In this document: piece after piece, positions 9,287 through 18,030 of the stretch
How positions within the stretch are numbered: position 1 is the first letter of the stretch
How the letters are laid out: each line of letters starts with the position of its first letter
Source: Myxococcus sp. RHSTA-1-4
Lineage (GTDB): Bacteria > Myxococcota > Myxococcia > Myxococcales > Myxococcaceae
DNA length: 64,000 nucleotides
NCBI RefSeq assembly: GCF_020037125.1
Contig: NZ_JAIQDG010000002.1
Span: 310,001-374,000 of the forward strand
Direction of reading: 5' to 3'
Program-made: the position numbers and the translations under genes
Notes under the pieces: model-generated
What the model was told of the DNA's origin: nothing
Databases searched by the model: none
The model's input: only the letters and a program-made list of their open reading frames with translations

Positions 9287-9670
9287 ATGAACTCCCAGCC
9301 GGGCAAGGAGAATTTCGAGTTGCGTCGGGCGCTGGTAATGATGGTCGGCGCGGACAGAAAGCGGAAACACTGCCTCGTGCCGACGCTCGTTCTGGATGAC
9401 CGCGGACGAACGGTGACCCTGGGCGATTACCACAGTCATCCCTGGTTTCCTTCTCCCATGTCCCAGGAGGACAGGTGGAACGAAAGTCAGCACTGGACCA
9501 TCCGCATCCAGTTCGACTCCGAGTGCACGATCATGAAGCTGATTCCCTACAAGGGTGAACGCCGCCCGGGAGAGGTCTATCTGCGGCAGTCCAAGACCTG
9601 GAAGCTTGTCGGGTACATCCTCGAGGGGGACAAGGAAACCGGCTTCATTACGCCCGTGGATGGAGAGTAG
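9287..9670 (+). CDS. Short JAMM/MPN-motif protein, probably 5'-truncated
   Basis: A 127-residue protein from ATG 9287 (a TTG at 9245 would add 14 residues; neither has a good ribosome-binding site). It contains HSHPWFPSPMSQED: His49-x-His51, seven residues, Ser59, two residues, Asp62. This exactly fits the zinc-binding JAMM core H-x-H-x7-S-x2-D of JAB/MPN isopeptidases. The family also needs an upstream Glu on a preceding strand, and the upstream part here is short, so the gene may be a remnant of a longer JAB protein. Base composition is clearly lower in GC than its neighbours. It is followed by a lipoprotein gene 55 bp downstream. In myxobacteria such domains occur in polymorphic-toxin contexts, but function here is inferred only. 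Confidence 0.6.
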   Translation: MNSQPGKENFELRRALVMMVGADRKRKHCLVPTLVLDDRGRTVTLGDYHSHPWFPSPMSQEDRWNESQHWTIRIQFDSECTIMKLIPYKGERRPGEVYLRQSKTWKLVGYILEGDKETGFITPVDGE

Positions 9671-9725
9671 CGGCGGTGATGTGGATGTTCGTTCGGATGT
9701 CTCCCTTGATGCCCAGGAACGCCTC

Positions 9726-10145
9726 ATGAAACGGAGCCTGCTGATTCTGCTGGGGCTTGGCCTCCCTGCGTGTGCGCTGCTCTATCGCCCCTATCGTCCC
9801 GTGCATGCTCCTCCCGATGAAGCGGCCCGGTTCACGTTTCCGTTGGACCTGCCCGCCGAGGGGCGGATGAAGATTCACGCCAACGTCGCTGTAGCAACGC
9901 AGATCGCGATGGACGACTTCCGCCCATTGGACGTGAAGCCCCACAAAGGGGCGACGCCAGATGAAGTGTGTCTCTACAGGAGGGACTCCTTCGATGTGTG
10001 GACGGCACCCGGACCGGAAGGGGTGATGTTCGTACGATTCGTCCCCAAGCCGCAGACCTGCGACTCAGAAGGGCCCGTTACCGATGTCAGCGCGACCTAT
10101 GCCATCGACATGCGTCAGTGGCGCATCCTCGCGGTGCAGCGTTAG
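9726..10145 (+). CDS. Small lipoprotein of unknown function
   Basis: A 139-residue protein beginning MKRSLLILLGLGLPACAL, a signal peptide with a lipobox ending at Cys16. The mature part has beta-rich character and two further Cys (CLYRRDSF and PQTCDSEG) that may form a disulfide. No family recognised. It lies 55 bp downstream of the JAMM-motif gene on the same strand, with similar lower-GC composition, so the two probably arrived or evolve together. Confidence 0.7.
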   Translation: MKRSLLILLGLGLPACALLYRPYRPVHAPPDEAARFTFPLDLPAEGRMKIHANVAVATQIAMDDFRPLDVKPHKGATPDEVCLYRRDSFDVWTAPGPEGVMFVRFVPKPQTCDSEGPVTDVSATYAIDMRQWRILAVQR

Positions 10146-10367
10146 GTCCGCAGTACCTCGGCTCGACTTCAAGCGCGGAGTATTACAGAACCACCGCACA
10201 TCCCCGTGCTCGCCGGGGCTCCCGGTGGCCAGTCCTCCCGTCAGGCGCCACGCGATTTCCGAAATGGAACTTTCTTCGGCGTTTCGATGTCGGCATCTGT
10301 TACGCACTCCCTGGAGTTGGTGGAGTCTCTCGTCCGACGACTCCTGACCCGCAGCAGGGAGGGCCGC

Positions 10368-11972
10368 GTGTCCCACGCAGGTGAGCAGTGCATCCTGGCC
10401 ATCGACCTTGGCACCTCGGCCGTCAAGCTGGCCGTGGTGTCCCTGCGGGGAAGAATTCTCGGCGGAGACGTGGAGCCGCTGGAAATCGACCTGCTCCCCG
10501 ACGGAGGCGCCGAGCAGGACCCCGAGTCGTGGTGGCGCGCCATCGTCCATGGCACGCGGCGGCTGCTGGCGTCCGGCCGCGTCCGCGCCGAGGACATCAT
10601 CGGCGTCAACTGCAGCTCGCAGTGGTCCGGCACCGTGGCCGTGGATACGGCGGGCAGGCCCCTGCGCCCCGCGCTCATCTGGATGGACTCGCGCGGCGCG
10701 GCCCATGTGAAGCGCGTGGCCGACGGCTTCATCCCCATCGAGGGCTACGGCATCCGCCGCCTGCTCACGTGGATACGCCTGTCCGGAGGGGTGCCGAGCC
10801 TGTCCGGGAAGGACCCGGTGGGCCACATCCTCTACCTTCAGAAGGAGCACCCCGGCGTCTACCGGAACACCTACAAGTTCCTGGAGCCCAAGGACTGGCT
10901 CAACCTGCGGCTGAGCGGCCGCTTCGCCGCCTCGTACGACTCCATCACCCTGCACTGGGTGACGGACAACCGCGACTTGAGCCACGTCACCTACGACGAG
11001 CGCCTCCTGGCGATAACGGGGCTCGAGCGCGAGAAGCTGCCGGACCTGGTGCCCGCCGCCACGGTGCTCGGCCCCCTGCGGCCGGAGGCCGCGCGGGAGC
11101 TGGGCCTGAGCGAGGACGTGCAGGTGGTGACGGGCGCTCCGGACATCCTCGCCGCCGCGGTGGGCTCCGGCGCGGTGCGCGACAACGAGCCGCACCTGTG
11201 CGTGGGCACCTCGTCGTGGCTGAGCTGCCACGTGCCCTACAAGAAGACGGACCTCTTCCACCAGATGGCCTCGGTGCCGTCCGCGCTGCCGGGACGCTAC
11301 CTGCTGGCCAACGAGCAGGAGTCCGCCGGCATCTGCCTCACCTTCCTCAAGGACAACATCCTCTACAGCCGGGACACGCAGCCCGGGCACCCGGAGGCGG
11401 AGGACGACTCGGCGGAGGTCTACAAGCTGATGGAGCGTCAGGCCGGCAGCGTCCCCGCCGGGAGCGACCGCCTCATCTTCATGCCCTGGCTCAACGGCGA
11501 GCGCAGCCCCGTGGACGACAAGGCGCTGCGCGGCGGCTTCTTCAACCAGTCGCTGAAGACGACGCGCGCCCACATGGTGCGGGCGGTGATGGAGGGCGTG
11601 GCGTACAACTCGCGCTGGCTGTTCACCTACGTGGAGCAGTTCGTGGGCCGCCGGCTGGAGTCGATGCGCATCATCGGCGGCGGGGCCCGCTCCCCGCTGT
11701 GGTGCCAGATTCACGCGGACGTGCTGGGCCGCACCATTCAGCAGGTGGACGAGCCCGTGCTGGCCAATGCCCGGGGCGCCGCGTTCCAGGCGGCGGTGGC
11801 GCTGGGGAAGCTCACGGTGGAGGAGATTCCCTCGCTCGTCCCCATCGCCCGCACGTATGAGCCGGACCCGAAGAACCGGGCGCTCTACGACGAGTTGTTC
11901 CGCGAGTTCGTCAACCTCTACAAGGCCAACAAGGCCATCTTCGCGCGGCTCAACCGCGCCCGGAGCGCCTGA
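10368..11972 (+). CDS. FGGY-family carbohydrate kinase
   Basis: A 534-residue sugar kinase. The GTG at 10368 is chosen because GGAGG lies 5-6 nt upstream and because the family starts only a few residues before the first phosphate-binding loop; an ATG at 10287 is possible and would add 27 residues with no ribosome-binding site. The N-terminal ATPase half shows [16 protein letters not shown] (phosphate-1 loop), then WMDSRGA and the [14 protein letters not shown] region. The C-terminal half has [15 protein letters not shown] and [18 protein letters not shown], all typical of xylulokinase-like FGGY enzymes that phosphorylate pentoses, polyols or related compounds. The substrate is unknown. It lies 26 bp ahead of a PLP-dependent lyase-like gene and is likely in one operon with it. 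Confidence 0.93.
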   Translation: MSHAGEQCILAIDLGTSAVKLAVVSLRGRILGGDVEPLEIDLLPDGGAEQDPESWWRAIVHGTRRLLASGRVRAEDIIGVNCSSQWSGTVAVDTAGRPLRPALIWMDSRGAAHVKRVADGFIPIEGYGIRRLLTWIRLSGGVPSLSGKDPVGHILYLQKEHPGVYRNTYKFLEPKDWLNLRLSGRFAASYDSITLHWVTDNRDLSHVTYDERLLAITGLEREKLPDLVPAATVLGPLRPEAARELGLSEDVQVVTGAPDILAAAVGSGAVRDNEPHLCVGTSSWLSCHVPYKKTDLFHQMASVPSALPGRYLLANEQESAGICLTFLKDNILYSRDTQPGHPEAEDDSAEVYKLMERQAGSVPAGSDRLIFMPWLNGERSPVDDKALRGGFFNQSLKTTRAHMVRAVMEGVAYNSRWLFTYVEQFVGRRLESMRIIGGGARSPLWCQIHADVLGRTIQQVDEPVLANARGAAFQAAVALGKLTVEEIPSLVPIARTYEPDPKNRALYDELFREFVNLYKANKAIFARLNRARSA

Positions 11973-11998
11973 AGCCCGGCACACGGAAAGGAACCCCC

Positions 11999-13528
11999 AT
12001 GGCACTGCCCGACCTGAAGTCGATGCGCCTGCTGAACCACGTGCCGCCGCGCCTGCTGTCCAAGGCCGAGCGCTACCTCAAGGCCGTGCCGATGGTGCGC
12101 GACCTGCTGTCGAAGGAGACGGACTCGCTGATGTCCGAGCTGGAGGGCAGCCTCAAGCCGTACCGGGGCAAGGTGCCCAGCTTCGACCACCTGCCGGTGA
12201 CGGGGCGCTCGCGCGAGGAGGTGCTGAAGGAATTGCAGGCGCTGGAGCTGAAGGAGGAGTCGCGCTGGCGCGAGGGCAAGGTGTCCGGAGCCGTGTACAA
12301 CGGCGACTCGGAGCACATCGACTTCCTCAATCGCGTCTACGCGCTCCACTCGCAGAGCAACCCGCTCCACGCGGACCTGTGGCCCAGCGCCACCAAGTTC
12401 GAGGCCGAGGTGGTGGCCATGACGGCGGGCATGCTGGGCGCCGATGCCGCCAACGCGGGCCGGCCCGCGAATGAGCACATCTGCGGCTCCATGTCGTCCG
12501 GTGGCACCGAGAGCATCATGCTCGCCATCAAGACGTACCGTGATTGGGCGCGCGAGAAGAAGGGCATCACGAAGCCGGAGATGGTGGCGCCGGCGAGCGC
12601 CCACCCCGCCTTCGACAAGGCGGCGCACTACTTCGGCGTGAAGATGGTGCGCGTGCCGGTGGGGCCGGACTACCGCGCGGACGTGGCCGCGACGAGGAAG
12701 GCCATCAACCGGAACACGATTGTGCTCATCGGCTCGGCGCCGGGCTTCCCCCACGGTGTCATCGACCCCATCGAGGAGCTGTCCGAGCTGGCGCGCAAGA
12801 AGCGCATCGGCTTCCACACCGACGCGTGCCTGGGCGGCTTCGTGCTGCCCTTCGCCAAGAAGCTGGGCTACGAGGTGCCGCCCTTCGACTTCCGGCTGCC
12901 CGGCGTGACGTCCATCTCCGTGGACACGCACAAGTTCGGCTACGCGGCGAAGGGCTCGTCCGTGGTGCTGTACCGGGGCACGGAGCTGCGCTCGTTCCAG
13001 TACTTCACGGCCACGGACTGGCCGGGTGGCATCTACTTCTCGCCCACCTTCTCCGGCAGCCGGCCCGGCGCGCTCATCGCGACGGCCTGGGCGTCCCTGG
13101 TGAGCATGGGCGAGCAGGGCTACCTGGAGGCCACGCGCCGCATCCTGGAGACGGCCTCCACCATCAAGCAGGGCATCCGCGCCATCCCCGAGCTGCACGT
13201 GCTGGGAGAGCCGCTGTTCGTCATCGCGTTCGGCTCGGAGACGGTGGACGTGTTCAAGGTGATGGAGCGGATGAGCGAGCGCGGGTGGAGCCTCAACGGC
13301 CTGCACAAGCCCTCCGCGGTCCACCTGTGTGTCACCCTGCGGCACACGCAGCCCGGCGTGGCGGAGCAGTTCCTGGAGGACCTCCGCGCCGCCGTGGAGC
13401 ACGTGAAGGCACACCCCGGCGAGAAGGGGACGATGGCGCCCGTCTACGGCATGGCGGCCAGCGTGCCCTTCCGCGGGTTGGTGAGCGACCTGCTCAAGAA
13501 GTACATGGACCTGCTCTACAAGGTGTGA
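11999..13528 (+). CDS. Sphingosine-1-phosphate-lyase-like PLP enzyme
   Basis: A 509-residue fold-type I PLP enzyme of the group II decarboxylase/S1P lyase family. Key elements: [10 protein letters not shown] (phosphate clamp, about 164-173), HTDACLGGF with the Asp that pairs with the PLP ring nitrogen, and [15 protein letters not shown] with the Schiff-base Lys312 after His311. The [10 protein letters not shown] string is much closer to S1P lyases than to glutamate decarboxylases. S1P lyases split phosphorylated long-chain bases by retro-aldol cleavage; unlike the eukaryotic enzyme there is no N-terminal membrane helix. Myxobacteria contain sphingolipids, so a role in sphingoid-base phosphate turnover is plausible but not proven. 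AAAGGA lies before the start, and the upstream kinase gene is 26 bp away. Confidence 0.88.
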   Translation: MALPDLKSMRLLNHVPPRLLSKAERYLKAVPMVRDLLSKETDSLMSELEGSLKPYRGKVPSFDHLPVTGRSREEVLKELQALELKEESRWREGKVSGAVYNGDSEHIDFLNRVYALHSQSNPLHADLWPSATKFEAEVVAMTAGMLGADAANAGRPANEHICGSMSSGGTESIMLAIKTYRDWAREKKGITKPEMVAPASAHPAFDKAAHYFGVKMVRVPVGPDYRADVAATRKAINRNTIVLIGSAPGFPHGVIDPIEELSELARKKRIGFHTDACLGGFVLPFAKKLGYEVPPFDFRLPGVTSISVDTHKFGYAAKGSSVVLYRGTELRSFQYFTATDWPGGIYFSPTFSGSRPGALIATAWASLVSMGEQGYLEATRRILETASTIKQGIRAIPELHVLGEPLFVIAFGSETVDVFKVMERMSERGWSLNGLHKPSAVHLCVTLRHTQPGVAEQFLEDLRAAVEHVKAHPGEKGTMAPVYGMAASVPFRGLVSDLLKKYMDLLYKV

Positions 13529-13603
13529 GGCCTCCTCGGCCCTGCCTCCTCGGCGGGGCCGGGCCGCTCAGGCCCACAGGTGCATGGGCCCGCGCTGCGA
13601 GGT

Positions 13604-13630
13604 GTGAGGCCGCGGGGGCCGTGGCCTCAC
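13604..13630. terminator. Hairpin terminator between convergent genes
   Basis: GTGAGGCC (13604-13611) and GGCCTCAC (13623-13630) form an 8-bp stem with an 11-nt loop. It sits between the stops of the PLP lyase gene (plus) and the PheRS-like gene (minus). No clear T-run. Confidence 0.6.
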
Positions 13631-13636
13631 GTCTCG

Positions 13637-14791
13637 TCAGTGGGGCCGGGCCGCCCACTCCCACGCGGTGCCCCGGTGCAGCGCCGCGTAGATGTCGTCC
13701 CGGAGCGTGTTGCACTCGTCGTGTGTCAGCGTGCGGTCCAGCGCGCGCAGCACCACGCGCAGCAGCACGTTCTTCTGTCCGGGCGTGACGCCCATCCGCT
13801 TCACCGCGCTCGCGGGCAGCGCGGCGTAGGGCGTCTCCGAGAGCACCTGCACCGTCTCCACCAGCTCCGCCCGCTCGCCCAGCGCCGCGCGCACGGCGTC
13901 TCCGAGCTCCTCGGGGGTCTGCTGCTCGTCGAGCACGATGGAGAGGTCCCTGCGCACCTCCGGCATGGAGGACACGGGGCGGTAGGGCTCCAGGTCCAGG
14001 AGCTGTGAGGCGATTCGTGGGTCCGAGGTGCGCAGGAGGCGGATGTCGTCCAGGCCCTTGCGCAGCATCAGGATGCGGTCCAGCCCGATGCCCATGGCGA
14101 GGCCCGTGGTGGTGCCGGTGTCCAGCCCGCTCTCCTCCAACAGCGCGGGGAGCGCCAGGCCGCACTCGCCAATCTCCACCCACTCCGTGCCGTGGCGCAC
14201 GTCCACCTGGAGCCCGTCCGTGGTGTACGGGTGGACGGCCGGCGTCAGCTTCATCTCGCGGCCCGGGAGAAGCGCGCGCACGACAGTGGCAATCATGTCG
14301 CGCAGGTCGTCCGTGGTGAGGGGCGGCCCCCGGCGGATGCGCCAGAGGTCCATCTGGTGGGGCTCGCCGGTGTGCAGCCGGTCGATGCAGTCGCGGCGGT
14401 AGACGAGCCCGGGGCAGGCGAGCAGCACGTCCTCGGGCGGCGCCACGGACAGCCGGCGCAAGAGCCCCGGAATCATGGCCGAGGTCTGCGAGCGCAAGAG
14501 CGCGGTGTCACAGACGTAGCGCGTGTAGCGCGCGTCCCGCGCGGCGCCACCCGGTGGATAGTGCAGCCGGTCGTAGTTGTCGGCGATGGAGACGACGGGG
14601 TTCTGACGGTGGATGCGCACCTCGCAGCCCCAGGTGGAGCGCAGGGCGTCCAGCGCCGCGGACACGAGGAGTTGCATGGCGTGCGGGCCGGCGGCGGGGT
14701 CGGTGAGGTCGCGGACGGACAGGGCGCGCCGGAGCTCGTCGGCGCTGAGGATGGAGATGGACGTGGAGACAGGGAGGGAGACGGACGACAT
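13637..14791 (-). CDS. Free-standing PheRS-like ligase (class II core plus FDX-ACB)
   Basis: A 384-residue one-chain protein. Residues about 35-265 match the catalytic core of the phenylalanyl-tRNA synthetase alpha subunit: LLRSQTSAMIPGLL (equivalent of the HTS segment), motif 2 around YRRDCIDRLHTGEPHQMDL, an active-site segment with HPYTTDGLQVDV and WVEIGECGLALP, and motif 3 with GLAMGIGLDRILML followed by GLDDIRLL. Residues about 274-384 form a ferredoxin-fold anticodon-binding (FDX-ACB) domain (PEVRRDLSIVLDE). This is the layout of monomeric mitochondrial PheRS, not of the bacterial alpha2-beta2 enzyme, and there is no pheT partner next door. It lacks the alpha-subunit N-terminal coiled coil. 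A normal PheRS is presumably encoded elsewhere, so this may be a paralogue acting on another amino acid or substrate. Confidence 0.85.
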   Translation of the reverse strand: MSSVSLPVSTSISILSADELRRALSVRDLTDPAAGPHAMQLLVSAALDALRSTWGCEVRIHRQNPVVSIADNYDRLHYPPGGAARDARYTRYVCDTALLRSQTSAMIPGLLRRLSVAPPEDVLLACPGLVYRRDCIDRLHTGEPHQMDLWRIRRGPPLTTDDLRDMIATVVRALLPGREMKLTPAVHPYTTDGLQVDVRHGTEWVEIGECGLALPALLEESGLDTGTTTGLAMGIGLDRILMLRKGLDDIRLLRTSDPRIASQLLDLEPYRPVSSMPEVRRDLSIVLDEQQTPEELGDAVRAALGERAELVETVQVLSETPYAALPASAVKRMGVTPGQKNVLLRVVLRALDRTLTHDECNTLRDDIYAALHRGTAWEWAARPH

Positions 14792-15162
14792 GGGAAACCT
14801 CTCGGTGGAGCGATGGAACGGAACGGTCTCCGGGACGCCGGGCGGGAAGGCCGCCTTGCGCCACCGGCCTCGGATGTCCCCCCGGCGAGTTCGGGAGGGC
14901 GTCGCGCCTGACGGCGTTCCACCAACGAGAGGGGCGTGCGCTCAGTCGAACAGCACGGCCTCCCGACTCCCAAACGGGGCCGGGGGGCGGCTAAATCGAC
15001 GTGCGCTCACCACGAGGTGCATGGCGACAGGATTAACGATGCCGGTGCTTCCTGGCAAGTGGGCCCATGGAGACTCCATCACGCAAGCACGCATGCCCGG
15101 TGCCCCGGTGCGGAGTCGTGGCAGGATGCGTCCACGGGCCGGCGTTTCGAAGGAGCGCTTCC
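14792..15162. other. Intergenic region between divergent genes
   Basis: About 370 bp between the PheRS-like gene (minus) and the small surface-protein gene (plus). GAGAGG precedes the minus-strand start and AAGGAG (15150-15155) the plus-strand start. The part around 14985-15060 is lower in GC and probably holds promoters. No RNA gene or confident attenuator was found. Confidence 0.5.
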
Positions 15163-15690
15163 ATGCGTGAGATTCATCTCCGGACCCGTGGAGTGGTGAC
15201 GGGGCTCGGATTGTTCCTGGGGCTGTGCGCGAGCGTGGCGTGGGCGAATGACGACGAGCCATGTCCCTGTCAGGCGACGAACCGGAAGGTGGTCTCCGAG
15301 GTGTCGTGCCTCGATGTCAGCCTGGAGCAGGGCTGCAGCATCAGCACTGTCTGGAATGAATGCGACCAGCCCGTGACGCTGGTCGGCTGGTCCATCTTCC
15401 ACTGTCGGACGGAGCCGTGTGTCGTCGAGCTGGCGCCGGGCGAGTGGAAGGGCTTCGATTACGCGGACCTGGAGCGCCCGGGCGGTGGGCGCGGGGACGG
15501 CTTCGTGGAGCAGACGTTCCACGTCGTGATGGATGGCCGCGAGTACCCCCTTACCCTCTCGGCGGACGTGGACTGCCGGCAGCGCGCTTCGTCCGCTGAT
15601 GGAGCCTGTGCCGCGGCTCCCGGCGCGCTGGTGGCCGCGGGGCTGCTGTGGCTCGTCGGGCCCCTGCTGCGGGGACGCCGACGAGGCTGA
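15163..15690 (+). CDS. Small exported protein with MYXO-CTERM-like tail
   Basis: A 175-residue protein from ATG 15163, preceded by AAGGAG. A signal peptide (about 1-28, ending AWA-ND) is followed by a Cys-rich domain (Cys in CPCQATNRK, SCLDV, GCSI, ECDQ, HCRTEPC), suggesting several disulfides in a periplasmic or surface domain. The C-terminus reads GAC, a hydrophobic helix of about 20 residues and then RGRRRG. A Cys, a membrane helix and an Arg cluster in that order is the layout of the MYXO-CTERM sorting signal, by which myxobacteria anchor lipid-modified proteins on the surface. No functional family was recognised. Confidence 0.75.
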   Translation: MREIHLRTRGVVTGLGLFLGLCASVAWANDDEPCPCQATNRKVVSEVSCLDVSLEQGCSISTVWNECDQPVTLVGWSIFHCRTEPCVVELAPGEWKGFDYADLERPGGGRGDGFVEQTFHVVMDGREYPLTLSADVDCRQRASSADGACAAAPGALVAAGLLWLVGPLLRGRRRG

Positions 15691-15695
15691 GCGGC

Positions 15696-16436
15696 TCAGG
15701 TCCGCAGCGTCCGGTTGAACAGGTCGAGCAGCCGCTGCCAGTGCTGCTCGGCCGCCTCTTCGTCGTACGCCGCCGTGCCCGCCACCGCGTAGCCGTGGCG
15801 CTTGCCCGCGAACAGCTCGGAGCGGTGCTTGACGCCTGCTTCCTTCAGCGCGGCCTCCAGCTTCTGGATGGCCTCGGCGGGCATCGAGTTGTCATTGTCC
15901 GCGTGGCCGAAGTACAGCTCGCCCTTCACCCTGCCGACGAGCCGGTGGGGACTGTCGGGCGCGTCCGTCGCCAGGCGCCCGCCATGGGACGAGGCCGCCG
16001 CGGCGATGCGGTCCGGGGAGTCCGCGGCCATGCGCACCGCGATGCCGCCGCTCATGCAGTACCCGGCCACGCCCACCTTCGGCCCCTTCACCCTGGGATG
16101 ACGGGCGAGGAAGTCGAGCTCCGCGGCGGCGTCCACCCTGAGCCGCTCGGGCGTCAGCCCTCCGATGAGCGCGTAGATGCGCTTTCGGAACGCCTCGTCC
16201 TCGAAGGAGCCGTTGAGGTCCAGCTTCGACGCGTGGCCCTCCCGGTAGAAGACGTTGGGCAGCAGGACGACGTAGCCCTCCTTCGCGAGCCGGTGCGCCA
16301 TCTCCTCGAACACCGGCCGGATGCCGAACGCATCCACCAGCAGGATGACGGCGGGCCACGGCCCCTGGCCTTCCTCCGGGTGGAACAGCTTCGCATCCAT
16401 CGTTCCGTTTGAAGTCTTGATGTCGATGTCCTGCAT
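15696..16436 (-). CDS. Dienelactone hydrolase family protein
   Basis: A 246-residue alpha/beta hydrolase from ATG 16436 with GGAGG-like sequence upstream. The family's nucleophile elbow is GYCMSGG with Cys127; the acid is Asp180 or Asp182 (FGHADNDNSMP) and the base His214 (GKRHGYAV). A nucleophilic Cys rather than Ser is typical of dienelactone hydrolase (carboxymethylenebutenolidase), which opens dienelactone to maleylacetate in chlorocatechol-type pathways. No signal peptide. It is the last gene of a three-gene operon, 23 bp after the Fe-ADH gene. Many family members act on other esters, so the substrate is uncertain. Confidence 0.9.
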   Translation of the reverse strand: MQDIDIKTSNGTMDAKLFHPEEGQGPWPAVILLVDAFGIRPVFEEMAHRLAKEGYVVLLPNVFYREGHASKLDLNGSFEDEAFRKRIYALIGGLTPERLRVDAAAELDFLARHPRVKGPKVGVAGYCMSGGIAVRMAADSPDRIAAAASSHGGRLATDAPDSPHRLVGRVKGELYFGHADNDNSMPAEAIQKLEAALKEAGVKHRSELFAGKRHGYAVAGTAAYDEEAAEQHWQRLLDLFNRTLRT

Positions 16437-16459
16437 ACGCCTCTCCGACCTCCAGTGGG

Positions 16460-17626
16460 TTACATCGAACGGGTGGCAATCTCCGTGAGCTCCGCGTCCG
16501 TGAGCACCAGGGGATTCGCCTTCATGCTGCTCGCGGCCTTCGCCCTGGCCACCAGCGCCGGGACTTCCGCCGCCGTCAATCCATAACGCCCCAGGCCCGG
16601 GACTTGGAGCGCGGCGCGCAATCCCTCCACCCAGACGAGCGCATCCTCCGCGCGTGCATCCGGCCGGCCCGTCAGCAGCGCCGCGACCTCCTGGAAGCGA
16701 GGCACCGCCGGGTGTTCCGGCGCGCGTGCGCGCAGGGCCCGCAGGTTGACGTCCAGCACCGCGGGCAGCAATGCCGCGCACACCGCGCCGTGGGGCGCCT
16801 CGAACATGCCGCCCACCGGCGCCGCGAAGCCATGCACCGCGCCCAGGCCGGAGTTGGCCAGACACAGCCCGCCGAAGAGACTGGCCAGCGCCAGGTCCTC
16901 GCGCGCGGACGCGTCCGGCCCCTCCTGCACCGCGCGCCGCAGCGAGCGCGCCGAGCGCCTCATGCCCTCGCGCGCCAGCGAGTCCGTGAGCGGGTTGGCG
17001 CGCGCGGAGAGGAAGGGCTCGATGAGCTGCGACAGCGCGTCCAGCCCGCTGGAGGCCAGCACGGCGGCGGGCGCCCCGGTGAGCAGGTCCGGGTCCACCA
17101 GCGCCAGCCGCGGCAGCATGTGCGGGCTGCGCAGGCTGGCCTTCACCTTCGCCTCCTTCGAGCCCAGCACCGCGTTGCGCGTCACCTCCGAGCCCGTGCC
17201 CGCCGTGGTGGGAATGGCCACGAAGGGCAGGGCGGGGCGTGTCAGCGGCTTGCCCCGTCCGATGACCTCCAGGTAGTCCAGCGGGTCGCCCCCATTGGCC
17301 GCCAGTGCGGCGATGGCCTTGCCCGCGTCCAGCGCGCTGCCGCCGCCGAAGGCCACCACCGCGTCGCAGCGGGACTCCACGGCCGCGGCCGTGCCCTCCC
17401 GCGCCAGCTCCACCGTGGGCTCTCCGTCCACGGGGAAGACGCGCACGGGCAGGCCTGGCCGCTCCAGCGCCTCATGCAGCGTCCGGGCGCGCGCCGGGTC
17501 CTTCCCGGTGACGAGCAGCACGCGGCTTCCACCCAGGCCGCGCACCGCCTCGGGGGCGTCGGAGACGCGGCCGGGGCCGAAGACGATGCGGGTGGCGGTG
17601 GCGAACTCGAAGGAGAGGCCGCTCAC
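16460..17626 (-). CDS. Iron-type alcohol dehydrogenase family, altered metal site
   Basis: A 388-residue group III (Fe-type) dehydrogenase. NAD(P)-binding half: [12 protein letters not shown] (about 93-104) and [15 protein letters not shown]. Metal half: [14 protein letters not shown] (194-207), [17 protein letters not shown] with His265, and APHGAVCA with His279. The usual metal ligand pattern is Asp, His, His, His; here the first His is replaced by Gln200, as in some family members of unknown metal dependence. Enzymes of this group reduce aldehydes or act as maleylacetate reductases, which would pair with the downstream dienelactone hydrolase. Its start is 1 bp from the stop of the upstream ABM gene, so translation is probably coupled. 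Confidence 0.9.
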   Translation of the reverse strand: MSGLSFEFATATRIVFGPGRVSDAPEAVRGLGGSRVLLVTGKDPARARTLHEALERPGLPVRVFPVDGEPTVELAREGTAAAVESRCDAVVAFGGGSALDAGKAIAALAANGGDPLDYLEVIGRGKPLTRPALPFVAIPTTAGTGSEVTRNAVLGSKEAKVKASLRSPHMLPRLALVDPDLLTGAPAAVLASSGLDALSQLIEPFLSARANPLTDSLAREGMRRSARSLRRAVQEGPDASAREDLALASLFGGLCLANSGLGAVHGFAAPVGGMFEAPHGAVCAALLPAVLDVNLRALRARAPEHPAVPRFQEVAALLTGRPDARAEDALVWVEGLRAALQVPGLGRYGLTAAEVPALVARAKAASSMKANPLVLTDAELTEIATRSM

Positions 17627-17627
17627 G

Positions 17628-17945
17628 TCACCACCCGGCGTCGTCGGGGAAGCGGTTGACGTACTTCCGGCTGGTACGCGGCTCCGCCATCATCGGCGCC
17701 ACCGTGTCGCGCCAGGTGAGGTAGTGGGCCGTCTCCTTGTGCGCGGCCGGAGCCTGCGGCGTCCGGTACACCTCCACGAGCACGAAGCGCGTCGCGTCCT
17801 CCATGTCCTGGATGACGTCGAAGCGGGCGATGCCGGGCTCCTTCACGCTCTCGCGGGCATTGGCCAGGGTGGCCTCGCGGAACGCCTCCACGTGCTCCGG
17901 CTTCACGTGGACATGGACATGGACGACCAGCAGGGTCTGGGACAT
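17628..17945 (-). CDS. ABM-domain (antibiotic biosynthesis) monooxygenase
   Basis: A 105-residue single ABM domain with the ferredoxin-like dimeric fold: first strand [16 protein letters not shown], helix [22 protein letters not shown], strand [23 protein letters not shown] and a terminal WRDTVAPMM. The E-P-G-x-x-R-F-D-V and H-K-x-T-x-H-Y elements are typical of the YgiN/LsrG-like group (quinol monooxygenase or signal-processing enzymes). It is the first gene of an operon with the Fe-ADH and dienelactone hydrolase genes, suggesting oxidative handling of an aromatic or quinone-like compound. Confidence 0.9.
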   Translation of the reverse strand: MSQTLLVVHVHVHVKPEHVEAFREATLANARESVKEPGIARFDVIQDMEDATRFVLVEVYRTPQAPAAHKETAHYLTWRDTVAPMMAEPRTSRKYVNRFPDDAGW

Positions 17946-18030
17946 GCCCGGAAACTACTCCGGGCCGGGGCCGCGCGGGTGGACGGCCTTCGGCCCGGGA
18001 GTCACTCCGGTGTCCGCTGCCGGGCAGCCG

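Noticed and set aside
14912-14928. T-box-like string GGTGGAAC on the minus strand upstream of the PheRS-like gene
   Set aside because: It matches only part of the T-box sequence, and no specifier loop or terminator/antiterminator could be drawn; T-boxes are rare in this group.
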